The translations under genes were made by a program, and so were the position numbers. The notes under the pieces were generated by a model. The model made no database searches. It had not been told where the DNA came from and saw only the letters and a list, made by a program, of their open reading frames with translations. A stretch of DNA of 62,301 bases from Streptomyces sp. WM6386 (GTDB lineage Bacteria; Actinomycetota; Actinomycetes; Streptomycetales; Streptomycetaceae): the NCBI RefSeq assembly GCF_000972385.1, contig NZ_JXTE01000057.1, positions 1 through 62,301 on the forward strand. Reading direction: 5' to 3'. Of this stretch, positions 9,406-16,888 are shown in pieces (positions within the stretch are counted from its first letter, which is position 1; each line of letters starts with the position of its first letter).

Positions 9406-10666
9406 CGAGGAACGCGCCGGCCGCCAGCAGCACCAGCACCCCGCCGGTGATCGCCAGCGCGATACCGATGCCGCCCGAGCCCTTCTCGACGGCGGCCGCC
9501 ACCGGCTTGCCCGAAGCCGAAGCCGAGGCGGAGGCCCCGCCCGCCTGGCCGTTGTCGTTCGCCCCGGGCTGGGCACTCGCCTCCGCACCCTTCGGCGCCA
9601 CCAGCTCACCCACCGGCTCGACCTTGCCCGCGGCCTTGAAGCCCCAGTCGAAGAGCTTGGCGGTCTCCTTGTAGACCTCGTTGTGGTCGTCCTTCTCCGG
9701 GTTCATGACCGTGACCAGCAGCACCTTGCCGCCCTGCTCGACGACGCCGGTGAAGGTGGCGCCGGCGTTGGTGGTGTTGCCGTTCTTCACGCCCGCGATG
9801 CCCGGGTAGACATCGACGTCGGAGTCACCGGACAGCAGCCGGTTGGTGTTCTGGATCTCGAAGGAACCGCGGACCTTCTTGCCCTTCTTGTTCTTCTTGG
9901 TCTCGCCGGGGAACTTCGCGGTGACGGTCGAGGAGTACTCGCGGAAGTCCTTCTTCTGCAGCCCGGAGCGGGCGAACAGCGTCAGGTCGTACGCGCTCGA
10001 CACCTGCCTCGGGGCGTCGTAGCCGTCCGGGCTGACCACGTTCGTGTCGAGGGCCTGGAGCTCCTCGGCGTGCTCGTTCATCTCCGCGACGGTGTTCTTC
10101 ACGCCACCGTTCATCGCGGACAGCACATGCACCGCGTCGTTGCCCGAGCGCAGGAAGACACCGAGCCACAGGTCGTGGACGGTGTACGTCTCGTCCTCCT
10201 TTATCCCGACCATGCTGGAGCCGGCGCCGACGTCCGCCAGGTCCGAGGGGACGACCTTGTGCTCGGTGGTACCGGGGAACTTCGGCAGGAGCGTGTCGGC
10301 GAACAGCATCTTCAGGGTGCTCGCCGGGGCCAGCCGCCAGTGCGCGTTGTGCGCGGCCAGCACCTCGCCGGACTCCGCGTCGGCCACGATCCACGACCGC
10401 GCGCTGATGTCCTTCGGCAGCACCGGCACCCCGCTCGCCAGATTGACCTGCGTCCCGGCCTGCCCGAGCCGGGCACCGCCGACGGTCGACATGTTCGCGG
10501 GGGGAGTGGCCGACGGACTGGTCGAGGCCGACGCCGAGGACGAAGCCGAGCTCGACGGCGTCGGACCGGGGGCCGCGAAGGCGGGCGCGGCGGCCAGTGC
10601 GAAGGACGTCAGGGCGGCGGAAGTGACCAGCAGGGAGCGCCTGGCGGTCTTCTGAGGTGCGGACAC
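9359..10666 (-). CDS. Secreted D-alanyl-D-alanine carboxypeptidase (S11)
   Basis: The 435-residue product removes the terminal D-Ala of peptidoglycan stem peptides outside the membrane. It starts with a signal peptide (AFAAP cleavage near residue 30), then a Ser-rich linker. The catalytic core shows the SxxK motif as STLK (in APASTLKM), SGN (in LRSGNDAV) and a KNGNT segment in the place of the KTG triad. A Gly/Ala/Ser-rich spacer and a C-terminal membrane helix followed by Arg residues anchor it. GTG 10666 was chosen because the signal peptide starts there. The KNGN variant of the third motif is unusual but occurs in actinobacterial members. Confidence 0.88.
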   Translation of the reverse strand: MSAPQKTARRSLLVTSAALTSFALAAAPAFAAPGPTPSSSASSSASASTSPSATPPANMSTVGGARLGQAGTQVNLASGVPVLPKDISARSWIVADAESGEVLAAHNAHWRLAPASTLKMLFADTLLPKFPGTTEHKVVPSDLADVGAGSSMVGIKEDETYTVHDLWLGVFLRSGNDAVHVLSAMNGGVKNTVAEMNEHAEELQALDTNVVSPDGYDAPRQVSSAYDLTLFARSGLQKKDFREYSSTVTAKFPGETKKNKKGKKVRGSFEIQNTNRLLSGDSDVDVYPGIAGVKNGNTTNAGATFTGVVEQGGKVLLVTVMNPEKDDHNEVYKETAKLFDWGFKAAGKVEPVGELVAPKGAEASAQPGANDNGQAGGASASASASGKPVAAAVEKGSGGIGIALAITGGVLVLLAAGAFLVNRRWPLPDLVRRRH

Positions 10667-10757
10667 GGTCGGAAACGTACATGCCGTGGGCCGGGAAGTC
10701 CCGCCGCCCGCCCCACCCCGGACGCGGAACCGGACACCCGGCGGAGATACTGGGCGT

Positions 10758-11000
10758 ATGAAGCTCAGCCGCCCCGTCTCCTGGTTCCTGCTCGCCTTCG
10801 GGGTGTGGAGCTGGATCATCTGGATCACTTTCGTCAAGAATCTCGTCAAGGACGGCAGCGGGCTCGCGTTCGACGACGCGGGCGACCCGACCGCTTACTT
10901 CTGGGTGCACCTGCTGCTCGCCGTCGTTTCCTTCGTATTGGGGACGGTCGTCGGGGCCATCGGGTTGCGCGCAGTGCGCGCACTGCGCCAGACGTCATAG
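10758..11000 (+). CDS. Small SCO4848-type membrane protein
   Basis: An 80-residue protein with two membrane helices (about residues 5-25 and 49-70) separated by a short loop with the pattern DGSGLAFDDAGDPTAYFWVH. It matches a small family known mainly from Streptomyces and named after an S. coelicolor gene; its function is unknown. It is divergent from the carboxypeptidase gene (91-base gap) and 24 bases upstream of the metallophosphoesterase gene, with which it is probably co-transcribed. Confidence 0.82.
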   Translation: MKLSRPVSWFLLAFGVWSWIIWITFVKNLVKDGSGLAFDDAGDPTAYFWVHLLLAVVSFVLGTVVGAIGLRAVRALRQTS

Positions 11001-11024
11001 AAGAGAACTGAGGGATACGACTCC

Positions 11025-12359
11025 GTGGTCATCGTCTTCGCGCTGCTCGCCCTGGGCGTCCTGGTGACGGGCAACTGGTACGTGTGGCGCCGGTTGTTCC
11101 GCGACACGACCGAGCGCCCCGGCTGGGTGCGCCGCGCGGGTGCCGCGCTGATCGCCGGCGGCTGGCTGATGGCGGTCGGCGCCCTCGTGGCCGAGCGCAC
11201 CGGCGCGCCCTTCTGGTTGCAGCGCGCGCTGGCGTGGCCCGGTTTCCTGTGGCTCGCGCTGTCGATCTACCTGCTGCTCGGTGTGGTGGTGGGTGAGGTC
11301 GTACGACCCCTGCTGCGACGTTTCCTCGAACGGCGCGACCGGCGACGGGCGCCCGCCGAGGTCGCCCTGCCGCGGCCGGAACCCGTACCGCAGCCGGAAT
11401 CCGTACCGGCGGGCGCGCCGCCCGAGGAGTCGCGGGAGGCCGAGCCGCAGCCGACACCCGCGGAAGCCGCCCCGGAGGAAGGCCCGGAAACAGGCCCGGA
11501 AGCCGCCCCTGACGCCGCCTCGGGAACGCCGCTTCCCTCCCGCCGTCTCTTCGTCTCCCGTGTCGCCGCCGGTGCCGCGGCCGCCGCGGCGCTCGGGACC
11601 GTCGGGTACGGCACGTACGGCGTCCTGCGCGGCCCGAAGGTCAAGCGGGTCACCGTGCCGCTGGCCAAGCTGCCGCGCGCGGCGCACGGTTACCGCATCG
11701 CCGTGGTCAGCGACATCCATCTCGGTCCGGTCCTCGGCCGCGGCTTCGCGCGGACGGTCGTCGACACGATCAACTCCACGCAGCCCGACCTGATCGCGGT
11801 CGTCGGCGACCTGGTGGACGGCAGCGTGAAGGACCTCGGTCCCGCGGCGGCGCCCCTGGCCCGACTCCAGGCGAAGCACGGCACGTTCTTCGTCACCGGC
11901 AACCACGAGTACTTCTCCGGCGCCGAGCAGTGGGTGCGGGAGGTACGGCGGCTCGGGATGCGCCCGCTGGAGAACGACCGTACGGAACTGCCGTACTTCG
12001 ACCTCGCCGGCGTCAATGACATCGCGGGCGAGAGCGAGGGGCAGGGCCCTGACTTCGCCAAGGCGCTCGGCGACCGAGACAGGGCACGCGCGTGCGTGCT
12101 CCTCGCCCACCAGCCGATCCAGATCCACGACGCCGTCGACCACGGGGTGGACCTCCAGCTCTCCGGCCACACCCACGGCGGCCAGCTCTGGCCCGGCAAC
12201 TTCGTCGCCGAGCTCGCGAACCCGACCGTCGCGGGGCTGGAACGTTACGGCGACACCCAGCTCTACGTCAGCCGCGGCGCCGGCGCCTGGGGTCCGCCGA
12301 CCAGGGTGGGCGCCCCGTCGGACATCACGGTGATCGAACTGGCGTCGAAGAAGGCCTGA
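11025..12359 (+). CDS. Membrane-anchored calcineurin-like metallophosphoesterase
   Basis: The 444-residue protein has N-terminal membrane helices, a long Pro/Glu/Ala-rich linker (about residues 105-170), an internal helix preceded by SRRLFVSRVAAG resembling a Tat-type signal, then a metallophosphoesterase domain. The metal-binding motifs are intact: DIHLGP, GDLVDG, GNHEYF and GHTHGGQ. Related proteins (YkuE/YaeI type) act on phospholipids or other phosphoesters at the outer membrane face. The start is a GTG after GAACTGAGGG. The substrate is not predictable from sequence. Confidence 0.88.
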   Translation: MVIVFALLALGVLVTGNWYVWRRLFRDTTERPGWVRRAGAALIAGGWLMAVGALVAERTGAPFWLQRALAWPGFLWLALSIYLLLGVVVGEVVRPLLRRFLERRDRRRAPAEVALPRPEPVPQPESVPAGAPPEESREAEPQPTPAEAAPEEGPETGPEAAPDAASGTPLPSRRLFVSRVAAGAAAAAALGTVGYGTYGVLRGPKVKRVTVPLAKLPRAAHGYRIAVVSDIHLGPVLGRGFARTVVDTINSTQPDLIAVVGDLVDGSVKDLGPAAAPLARLQAKHGTFFVTGNHEYFSGAEQWVREVRRLGMRPLENDRTELPYFDLAGVNDIAGESEGQGPDFAKALGDRDRARACVLLAHQPIQIHDAVDHGVDLQLSGHTHGGQLWPGNFVAELANPTVAGLERYGDTQLYVSRGAGAWGPPTRVGAPSDITVIELASKKA

Positions 12360-12467
12360 GGAGCAGGTCCGGCGACCCTCGCGGGCGGACTCTGTGACGG
12401 CCCTGTGAAACGGGGCGGTAACACCTTGCGGCAATGACTTTCTCAACTCTCAAGATCCCTCTTCCCC

Positions 12468-12492
12468 CACCTGAAACGCGTGTGGTTAGGTG
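12468..12492 (+). promoter_or_regulatory. Leader hairpin just upstream of a terminator-like stem
   Basis: CACCTGA (12468-12474) pairs with TTAGGTG (12486-12492, one G-T pair) across an 11-base loop. It ends 5 bases before the terminator-like hairpin at 12498-12522, so the two stand in tandem ahead of the peptide-binding protein gene. Confidence 0.35.
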
Positions 12493-12497
12493 AGCCG

Positions 12498-12522
12498 CGC
12501 CGCCAGGGGAGGCGGCGTTTTT
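12498..12522 (+). terminator. Intrinsic terminator or attenuator with T5 tract
   Basis: A perfect 7-bp stem (CGCCGCC at 12498-12504, GGCGGCG at 12511-12517) with a 6-base loop is followed directly by TTTTT. It is the clearest classical terminator in the window. It lies 138 bases after the metallophosphoesterase stop and only 35 bases before the ATG of the next gene, so it may end the upstream transcript or act as an attenuator in the leader of the downstream gene. Confidence 0.7.
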
Positions 12523-12557
12523 GCGCTTGGGGCCGTGGGGGCCCGGGGAGGGCACCG

Positions 12558-14114
12558 ATGCGATCGGTTCGCATACGGATTCTCGCGACGCTGCTGGTGT
12601 TGGCGGCCGTCGGAGTGGGCGGCTGGCAGCTGATGCCGTCGCAGGAGGATTCGGGCAAGACCATCAAGGTGGGCACGTCGGACGTCGTCACGTCCCTCGA
12701 CCCGGCCGGCGCCTACGACGCCGGGTCCTGGGCCCTGTTCAGCAACGTCTTCCAGTCCTTGCTGACCTTCGAGGCGGGCGGCGCGAAGCCGGTGCCCGAC
12801 GCGGCGAAGAGCTGTGAGTTCGACGGCAGCGATCTGCGCACCTACCGGTGCACGCTGCGGGAGGGGCTCGCCTTCCCGAGCGGGCGCGCGATGACCGGCG
12901 AGGACGTGAAGTACTCCTTCGACCGCGTCAAGAAGATCAAGTCGGACGTCGGCCCCTCCGCGCTGCTCGACACCCTCAAGTCGGTGTCCGTGAGCGGCCT
13001 GACCGTCACCTTCCATCTGTCCTCCGCGGACGCCACCTTCCCGTTCAAGGTGGCCACCGGAGCCGGCTCGATCGTCGACCGCACCAAGTACCCGGCCAAT
13101 GGCCTGCGCACCGACAACGGCGTGGACGGCACCGGCCCGTACGAACTGACGGCGTATACGAAGAACACGAAGGCGGACCTCTCGCCCAACGGGCGCTACG
13201 AGGGCGCGGTCGAGAGCGCCGGACGCCCCGTCGAGCTGCGCTACTACAAGGACGCCGACGCCCTCAACAGCGCCTGGGAGAAGAAGCAGGTCGACGCCGC
13301 CACCCGGCAGCTGCCGCCGAAGACGCTCGCCGAGCTGAACCCGAGCGACCCGAGCATGCGGGTCTCCGAGGCCGACAGCTCCGAGGTCCGCAACCTCTAC
13401 CTCAACACCCGAGCCTCCTCGCCGCTGCGCGACACCAAGGTCCGTCAGGCGATGGCCTGGCTGATCGACCGTGAGCGGCTGGCGGCCACGGTGTACGAGG
13501 GGACCGTCGACCCGCTGTACTCGCTCATCCCGACGGGCATCACCGGCCACACCACGGCGTTCTTCGACGCCTACCCGAAACAGAGCGCCGACAAGGCCCG
13601 CGCCCTGCTCACCGAGGCCGGAGTGAGCCTGCCGGTCCGCTTCACCTACGGCTACGGCATCGGTCGCGCCTCCGCCGCCGGGGAGGCGAAGGAGCTCAAG
13701 CGGCAGCTGGAGGCGAGCGGTCTGTTCAAGGTGACCGTCAAGGGCTACGAGTGGACCGACTTCCAGAAGCGCTGGGTCGGCGGCAAGCTCGACGCGTACG
13801 CGGTCGGCTGGGTCGCGGACTACCCCGACCCGGACACCTACGGCGGCCCGCTCGTCGGCACCGACGGAACCATGAGCACCGGGTACAGCAGCGCCCAGGT
13901 CGACGGTCTGATTCAGGCCAGTCAGCGGTTCGAGGACCGCGGTGCCGCCACGGACGACTTCCGATCGCTGCAGGACGCCGTCGCCCGAGATGTTCCGGTC
14001 ATTCCGCTCTGGCAGGCCAAGGAGTACGTGGTGACCAGCGAGGACGTCGGCGGTGGCCAGTATCTTTCGGACGGCACCGGTGTCTTCCGGCTCTGGCGGC
14101 TCAACTGGATCTGA
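12558..14114 (+). CDS. ABC transporter substrate-binding protein, family 5 (peptide type), orphan
   Basis: The 518-residue protein has an N-terminal hydrophobic segment and the SBP family 5 pattern: TSLDPAGAYD near the mature start, a TYRCTLREGLAFPSGRAMTGEDVKYSFDR segment and a DYPDPDTYGGPL motif near the C-terminus. Such proteins deliver oligopeptides or similar ligands to an Opp/Dpp permease. Two oddities: there is no lipobox cysteine after the hydrophobic segment, so it is predicted to be membrane-anchored by helix or released, and no permease or ATPase gene is adjacent. ATG 12558 was chosen because the signal begins there. Confidence 0.88.
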   Translation: MRSVRIRILATLLVLAAVGVGGWQLMPSQEDSGKTIKVGTSDVVTSLDPAGAYDAGSWALFSNVFQSLLTFEAGGAKPVPDAAKSCEFDGSDLRTYRCTLREGLAFPSGRAMTGEDVKYSFDRVKKIKSDVGPSALLDTLKSVSVSGLTVTFHLSSADATFPFKVATGAGSIVDRTKYPANGLRTDNGVDGTGPYELTAYTKNTKADLSPNGRYEGAVESAGRPVELRYYKDADALNSAWEKKQVDAATRQLPPKTLAELNPSDPSMRVSEADSSEVRNLYLNTRASSPLRDTKVRQAMAWLIDRERLAATVYEGTVDPLYSLIPTGITGHTTAFFDAYPKQSADKARALLTEAGVSLPVRFTYGYGIGRASAAGEAKELKRQLEASGLFKVTVKGYEWTDFQKRWVGGKLDAYAVGWVADYPDPDTYGGPLVGTDGTMSTGYSSAQVDGLIQASQRFEDRGAATDDFRSLQDAVARDVPVIPLWQAKEYVVTSEDVGGGQYLSDGTGVFRLWRLNWI

Positions 14115-14210
14115 CGCGATCTCGCGGCATTGACATTCGCCGGAGTGACGCGGGGTAGCAGCCCTACGCAGCACCATGTGACGGAGGTGTGCGCGGGGTG
14201 AGGAGCAAAC

Positions 14211-14612
14211 GTGTTGAGACGCAACTCCTTCCGGCTGCCCCGGCATCCGGCTTCCGTCGGTCTCGCCCGGCGCCGGGTACGGGACCATCTGGCCGACTGG
14301 GGGCACGGGACCGACGATCCGGCGCTGGCGGACGCCGTACTGCTGGTGTCCGAGCTGGCGACGAACGTCGTACGCCACGGGCCCTTGCTGGAACGCGAGT
14401 TCGAGGTGGCGGTGACCGCGCTCGCCGACGGCTCCTGCCTCATAGAGGTGTCCGACGAAGGGCAGCTGGAGCCTCGGCTCAGAGTCGTCGGGGAGTGGGA
14501 GGAGACCGGCCGCGGGCTGCACATGGTGGAGAACATCGCCGCCGCGTGGGGCGTGTGGAGCAGAGGGCGGCACGGCAAGACCGTATGGGCCCTGGTACCG
14601 GCGAACACCTGA
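14211..14612 (+). CDS. RsbW-like ATP-binding regulatory protein
   Basis: The 133-residue HATPase_c protein has an N-box (LVSELATNVVRHG), a G1-like segment (IEVSDEG) and a GRGLHMVENIA G2 segment, with nothing else attached. Streptomyces encode dozens of such single-domain kinases related to anti-sigma factors RsbW and SpoIIAB; most have no known partner. No sigma or anti-anti-sigma gene is adjacent. The GTG start has an AGGAG site seven bases upstream. Its stop codon touches that of the convergent histidine kinase gene with no base between. Confidence 0.85.
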   Translation: MLRRNSFRLPRHPASVGLARRRVRDHLADWGHGTDDPALADAVLLVSELATNVVRHGPLLEREFEVAVTALADGSCLIEVSDEGQLEPRLRVVGEWEETGRGLHMVENIAAAWGVWSRGRHGKTVWALVPANT

Positions 14613-16043
14613 CTACGTCCGCGCCGGCAGGATGACCGTCACCGCCAGCCCCTCGCCGGGAGCCGTCCGCACCGCCACCCGCCCGCCGTGCGCCTGCACG
14701 ACCCCCTGCACGATCGCCATGCCGAGCCCGCTCCCCGCGCCCCCGCCGGCCCGGAAGAACCGGTCGAAGATACGCGCCGCGTCCTCGTCGCAGAGCCCGG
14801 GACCCTCGTCCGCGACACACAGCCGTACGACCCCGTCCGCCCGCTCCACCCCGAGCCGCACCGGCACGTCGGCGGGCGTGTGGGTGCGCACATTGCCCAC
14901 CAGGTTGCCCAGCACCTGCCGCAGCCCCGACTCGTCGGCGTGCACCAGCAGCGCGCCCTCGGCGCCGACGCTGACGGGCCGGTCCGGCTGCTGCACCCGC
15001 AGGTCCTCGGCGGCGTCCCGCACCAGACGGCTCAGATCGACATTGCGGAACCGCAGTTCGGGCTGTTGGTCCAGGCGGGCGAGCGTGAGCAGCTCGTCCA
15101 CCAGCCGCCCCATCCGGTCCGCCTCCGCCATCACCCGCGCCCAGGCCCGCTTGCGCTCGGCCTCCTCCCGCAGCATGCCCTTGTCGTACAGCTGGAGGTA
15201 GCCGCGTATCGCGGCCAGCGGGGTGCGCAGCTCGTGCGAGGCGTCGGCGACGAACCGGCGCAGCTGGGACGCGCTGCGCTCGCGCGTGCGGTACGCCGAC
15301 TCCACCTGCTGGAGCATGGAGTTGAGGGCGACGCGCAGCTGCTCGACCTCCAGCGTGGCCTCCCGGCTGGACGGCACCCGCCGGGTCAGATCCCCCTCGG
15401 CGATCGCCGACGAGGTCTCCACCATGTCCTCCAGCGGCCGCATCCGGCGCCGCACGCTGAACATCGTCAGACAGGCCAGCAGCGCCAGCAGCAGGGTGCC
15501 TATGGCGAGATCGAGCTTGACGGCCTTGCCGACACCTCTGTGGACGGCCTCGGTGGAGGTGGCCAGCAGGACGTACGTGCCGTCGGCGAGGCGGGTCGCG
15601 GTCGCCCGGTAGGCGTCGCCGCCCACCCGGATGTCGTGCGGTTCGGTGTCGGTGGCCAGCACGCGCGGATCACCCACGGCGCTCGCGAAGTCCCGCTGGA
15701 CGTCGCTCGGCGTGTATCCGGCCAGGGAGAGCGTGCCGCCCCGCTCGTCGACGAGTGTGAGGAGCTCGTCGGGCCGGGTCTCCTCCACGCTCTGCCGCAT
15801 GAACTGCTCGCGCACGATCGCCAGGTCGGTGAGCCCCTCGATCATCTCCAGCGTGAGATGGGAACCGCCCAACGACTTTCGCGTCTGGTCGAGTTCGCCG
15901 TCGATCTGGTCGAGCAGGTAGTACCGCATGCCCATCACGCTCACCGCGGTCGCCGCGACGATGCCGAGCGCCAGCAGCGCCACGTTCGCCAGCGTGAGCC
16001 GGGCGCGCAGCGAGTGCCGGGACAGGGTGCGCGGAAACCTCAT
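14613..16043 (-). CDS. Two-component sensor histidine kinase
   Basis: The 476-residue membrane kinase has one N-terminal helix (about residues 14-36), an extracytoplasmic sensor of about 140 residues, a second helix, a HAMP linker (RRRMRPLEDMVETSSAIAEGDL), an H-box with the phospho-accepting His (ASHELRTPLAAI, near residue 270), then N-box, G1 (DEGPGL) and G2 (GSGLGMAIV) ATP-binding motifs. The ATG at 16043 overlaps the response regulator stop by 4 bases, so the pair is coupled. The signal is unknown. Confidence 0.93.
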   Translation of the reverse strand: MRFPRTLSRHSLRARLTLANVALLALGIVAATAVSVMGMRYYLLDQIDGELDQTRKSLGGSHLTLEMIEGLTDLAIVREQFMRQSVEETRPDELLTLVDERGGTLSLAGYTPSDVQRDFASAVGDPRVLATDTEPHDIRVGGDAYRATATRLADGTYVLLATSTEAVHRGVGKAVKLDLAIGTLLLALLACLTMFSVRRRMRPLEDMVETSSAIAEGDLTRRVPSSREATLEVEQLRVALNSMLQQVESAYRTRERSASQLRRFVADASHELRTPLAAIRGYLQLYDKGMLREEAERKRAWARVMAEADRMGRLVDELLTLARLDQQPELRFRNVDLSRLVRDAAEDLRVQQPDRPVSVGAEGALLVHADESGLRQVLGNLVGNVRTHTPADVPVRLGVERADGVVRLCVADEGPGLCDEDAARIFDRFFRAGGGAGSGLGMAIVQGVVQAHGGRVAVRTAPGEGLAVTVILPART

Positions 16044-16729
16044 GCGAGCCCGTATCCCACGCCGCGCCGGGTCGTGATGACCGGCGGCCCCAGCGCGTCC
16101 AGCTTGCGCCGCAGATAGCTGATGTAGGTCTCCACGATCGTCGACTCGGGCGGGGTGTGCTCGTACTGCCAGACGTGGCGCAGGAGTTGCTCCTTCGGCA
16201 CGATCCGCCCGCCGTTGCGCACCAGGAAGCGCAGCAGCGCGTACTCGGTGGGGGTGAGCTCGACGGTCCCTCCCGCGCGGTGGACGCTGTACGTCGTCTC
16301 GTCCAGCTCCAGATCGCCGTACGTCAACGGCGGCCGCTGCGGCAGCACGTCGGCGTGGCGCGTGCGTCGCAGTACCGCGGTGACACGGGCGATGACCTCG
16401 TCGATGTTGAACGGCTTGGTGATGTAGTCGTCGCCGAAGCCGAGGGCGCCGACGATCTCGCCGGGCGAGTCGCGTGCGGTGAGGAACACCAGCGCCATGT
16501 CGGGGCGCTCGGCGCGCAGTCGGCGTCCCAGGGCGCGTCCGTCGCCGTCGGGGAGCATGACGTCGAGCAGCGCGACGTCGGGCCGGGTGCGCTCGGTGAG
16601 CGCCAGGGCCTCGCGGACGGTGCCCGCGATCATCACCTCGAACCGGTGGTAGCGCAGGGCGATGGCGAGGACGTCCGCGATGCTCTCCTCGTCCTCCACC
16701 ACCAGCACGGTGCCTGGGGCCGTCGTCAT
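16040..16729 (-). CDS. OmpR/PhoB-family response regulator
   Basis: The 229-residue product has a receiver domain with acidic pocket VEDEES, phospho-acceptor Asp in ALLDVMLPDGDG, Thr in FLTARD and Lys in YITKPFN, followed by a winged helix DNA-binding domain (LTPTEYALLRFLVRN to TRRGVGYGL). It is the partner of the kinase that overlaps its 3' end. It is divergent from the MMPL exporter gene with a 159-base gap, which makes that exporter a candidate target; this is inference. Confidence 0.94.
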   Translation of the reverse strand: MTTAPGTVLVVEDEESIADVLAIALRYHRFEVMIAGTVREALALTERTRPDVALLDVMLPDGDGRALGRRLRAERPDMALVFLTARDSPGEIVGALGFGDDYITKPFNIDEVIARVTAVLRRTRHADVLPQRPPLTYGDLELDETTYSVHRAGGTVELTPTEYALLRFLVRNGGRIVPKEQLLRHVWQYEHTPPESTIVETYISYLRRKLDALGPPVITTRRGVGYGLA

Positions 16730-16888
16730 GCCCCCAGTATCGGCGCAGCCACTGACAGCCGGGCCGGTCGGGTGCTTTGGAGTTCCTTGAGAGTCGGTCG
16801 TAACCGGTGTCCACGCGCGCGGGCCGGCGCCAATCCTGTTGCCCAGGACCTGGGGGACCAACCGACCGACAAAGAGGGAGCGTTGATC

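Noticed and set aside
9359..10666. Carboxypeptidase considered possibly inactive because the third motif reads KNGN rather than KTG
   Set aside because: SxxK and SGN are intact, and related actinobacterial S11 proteins vary at the third motif, so I keep the enzyme call.
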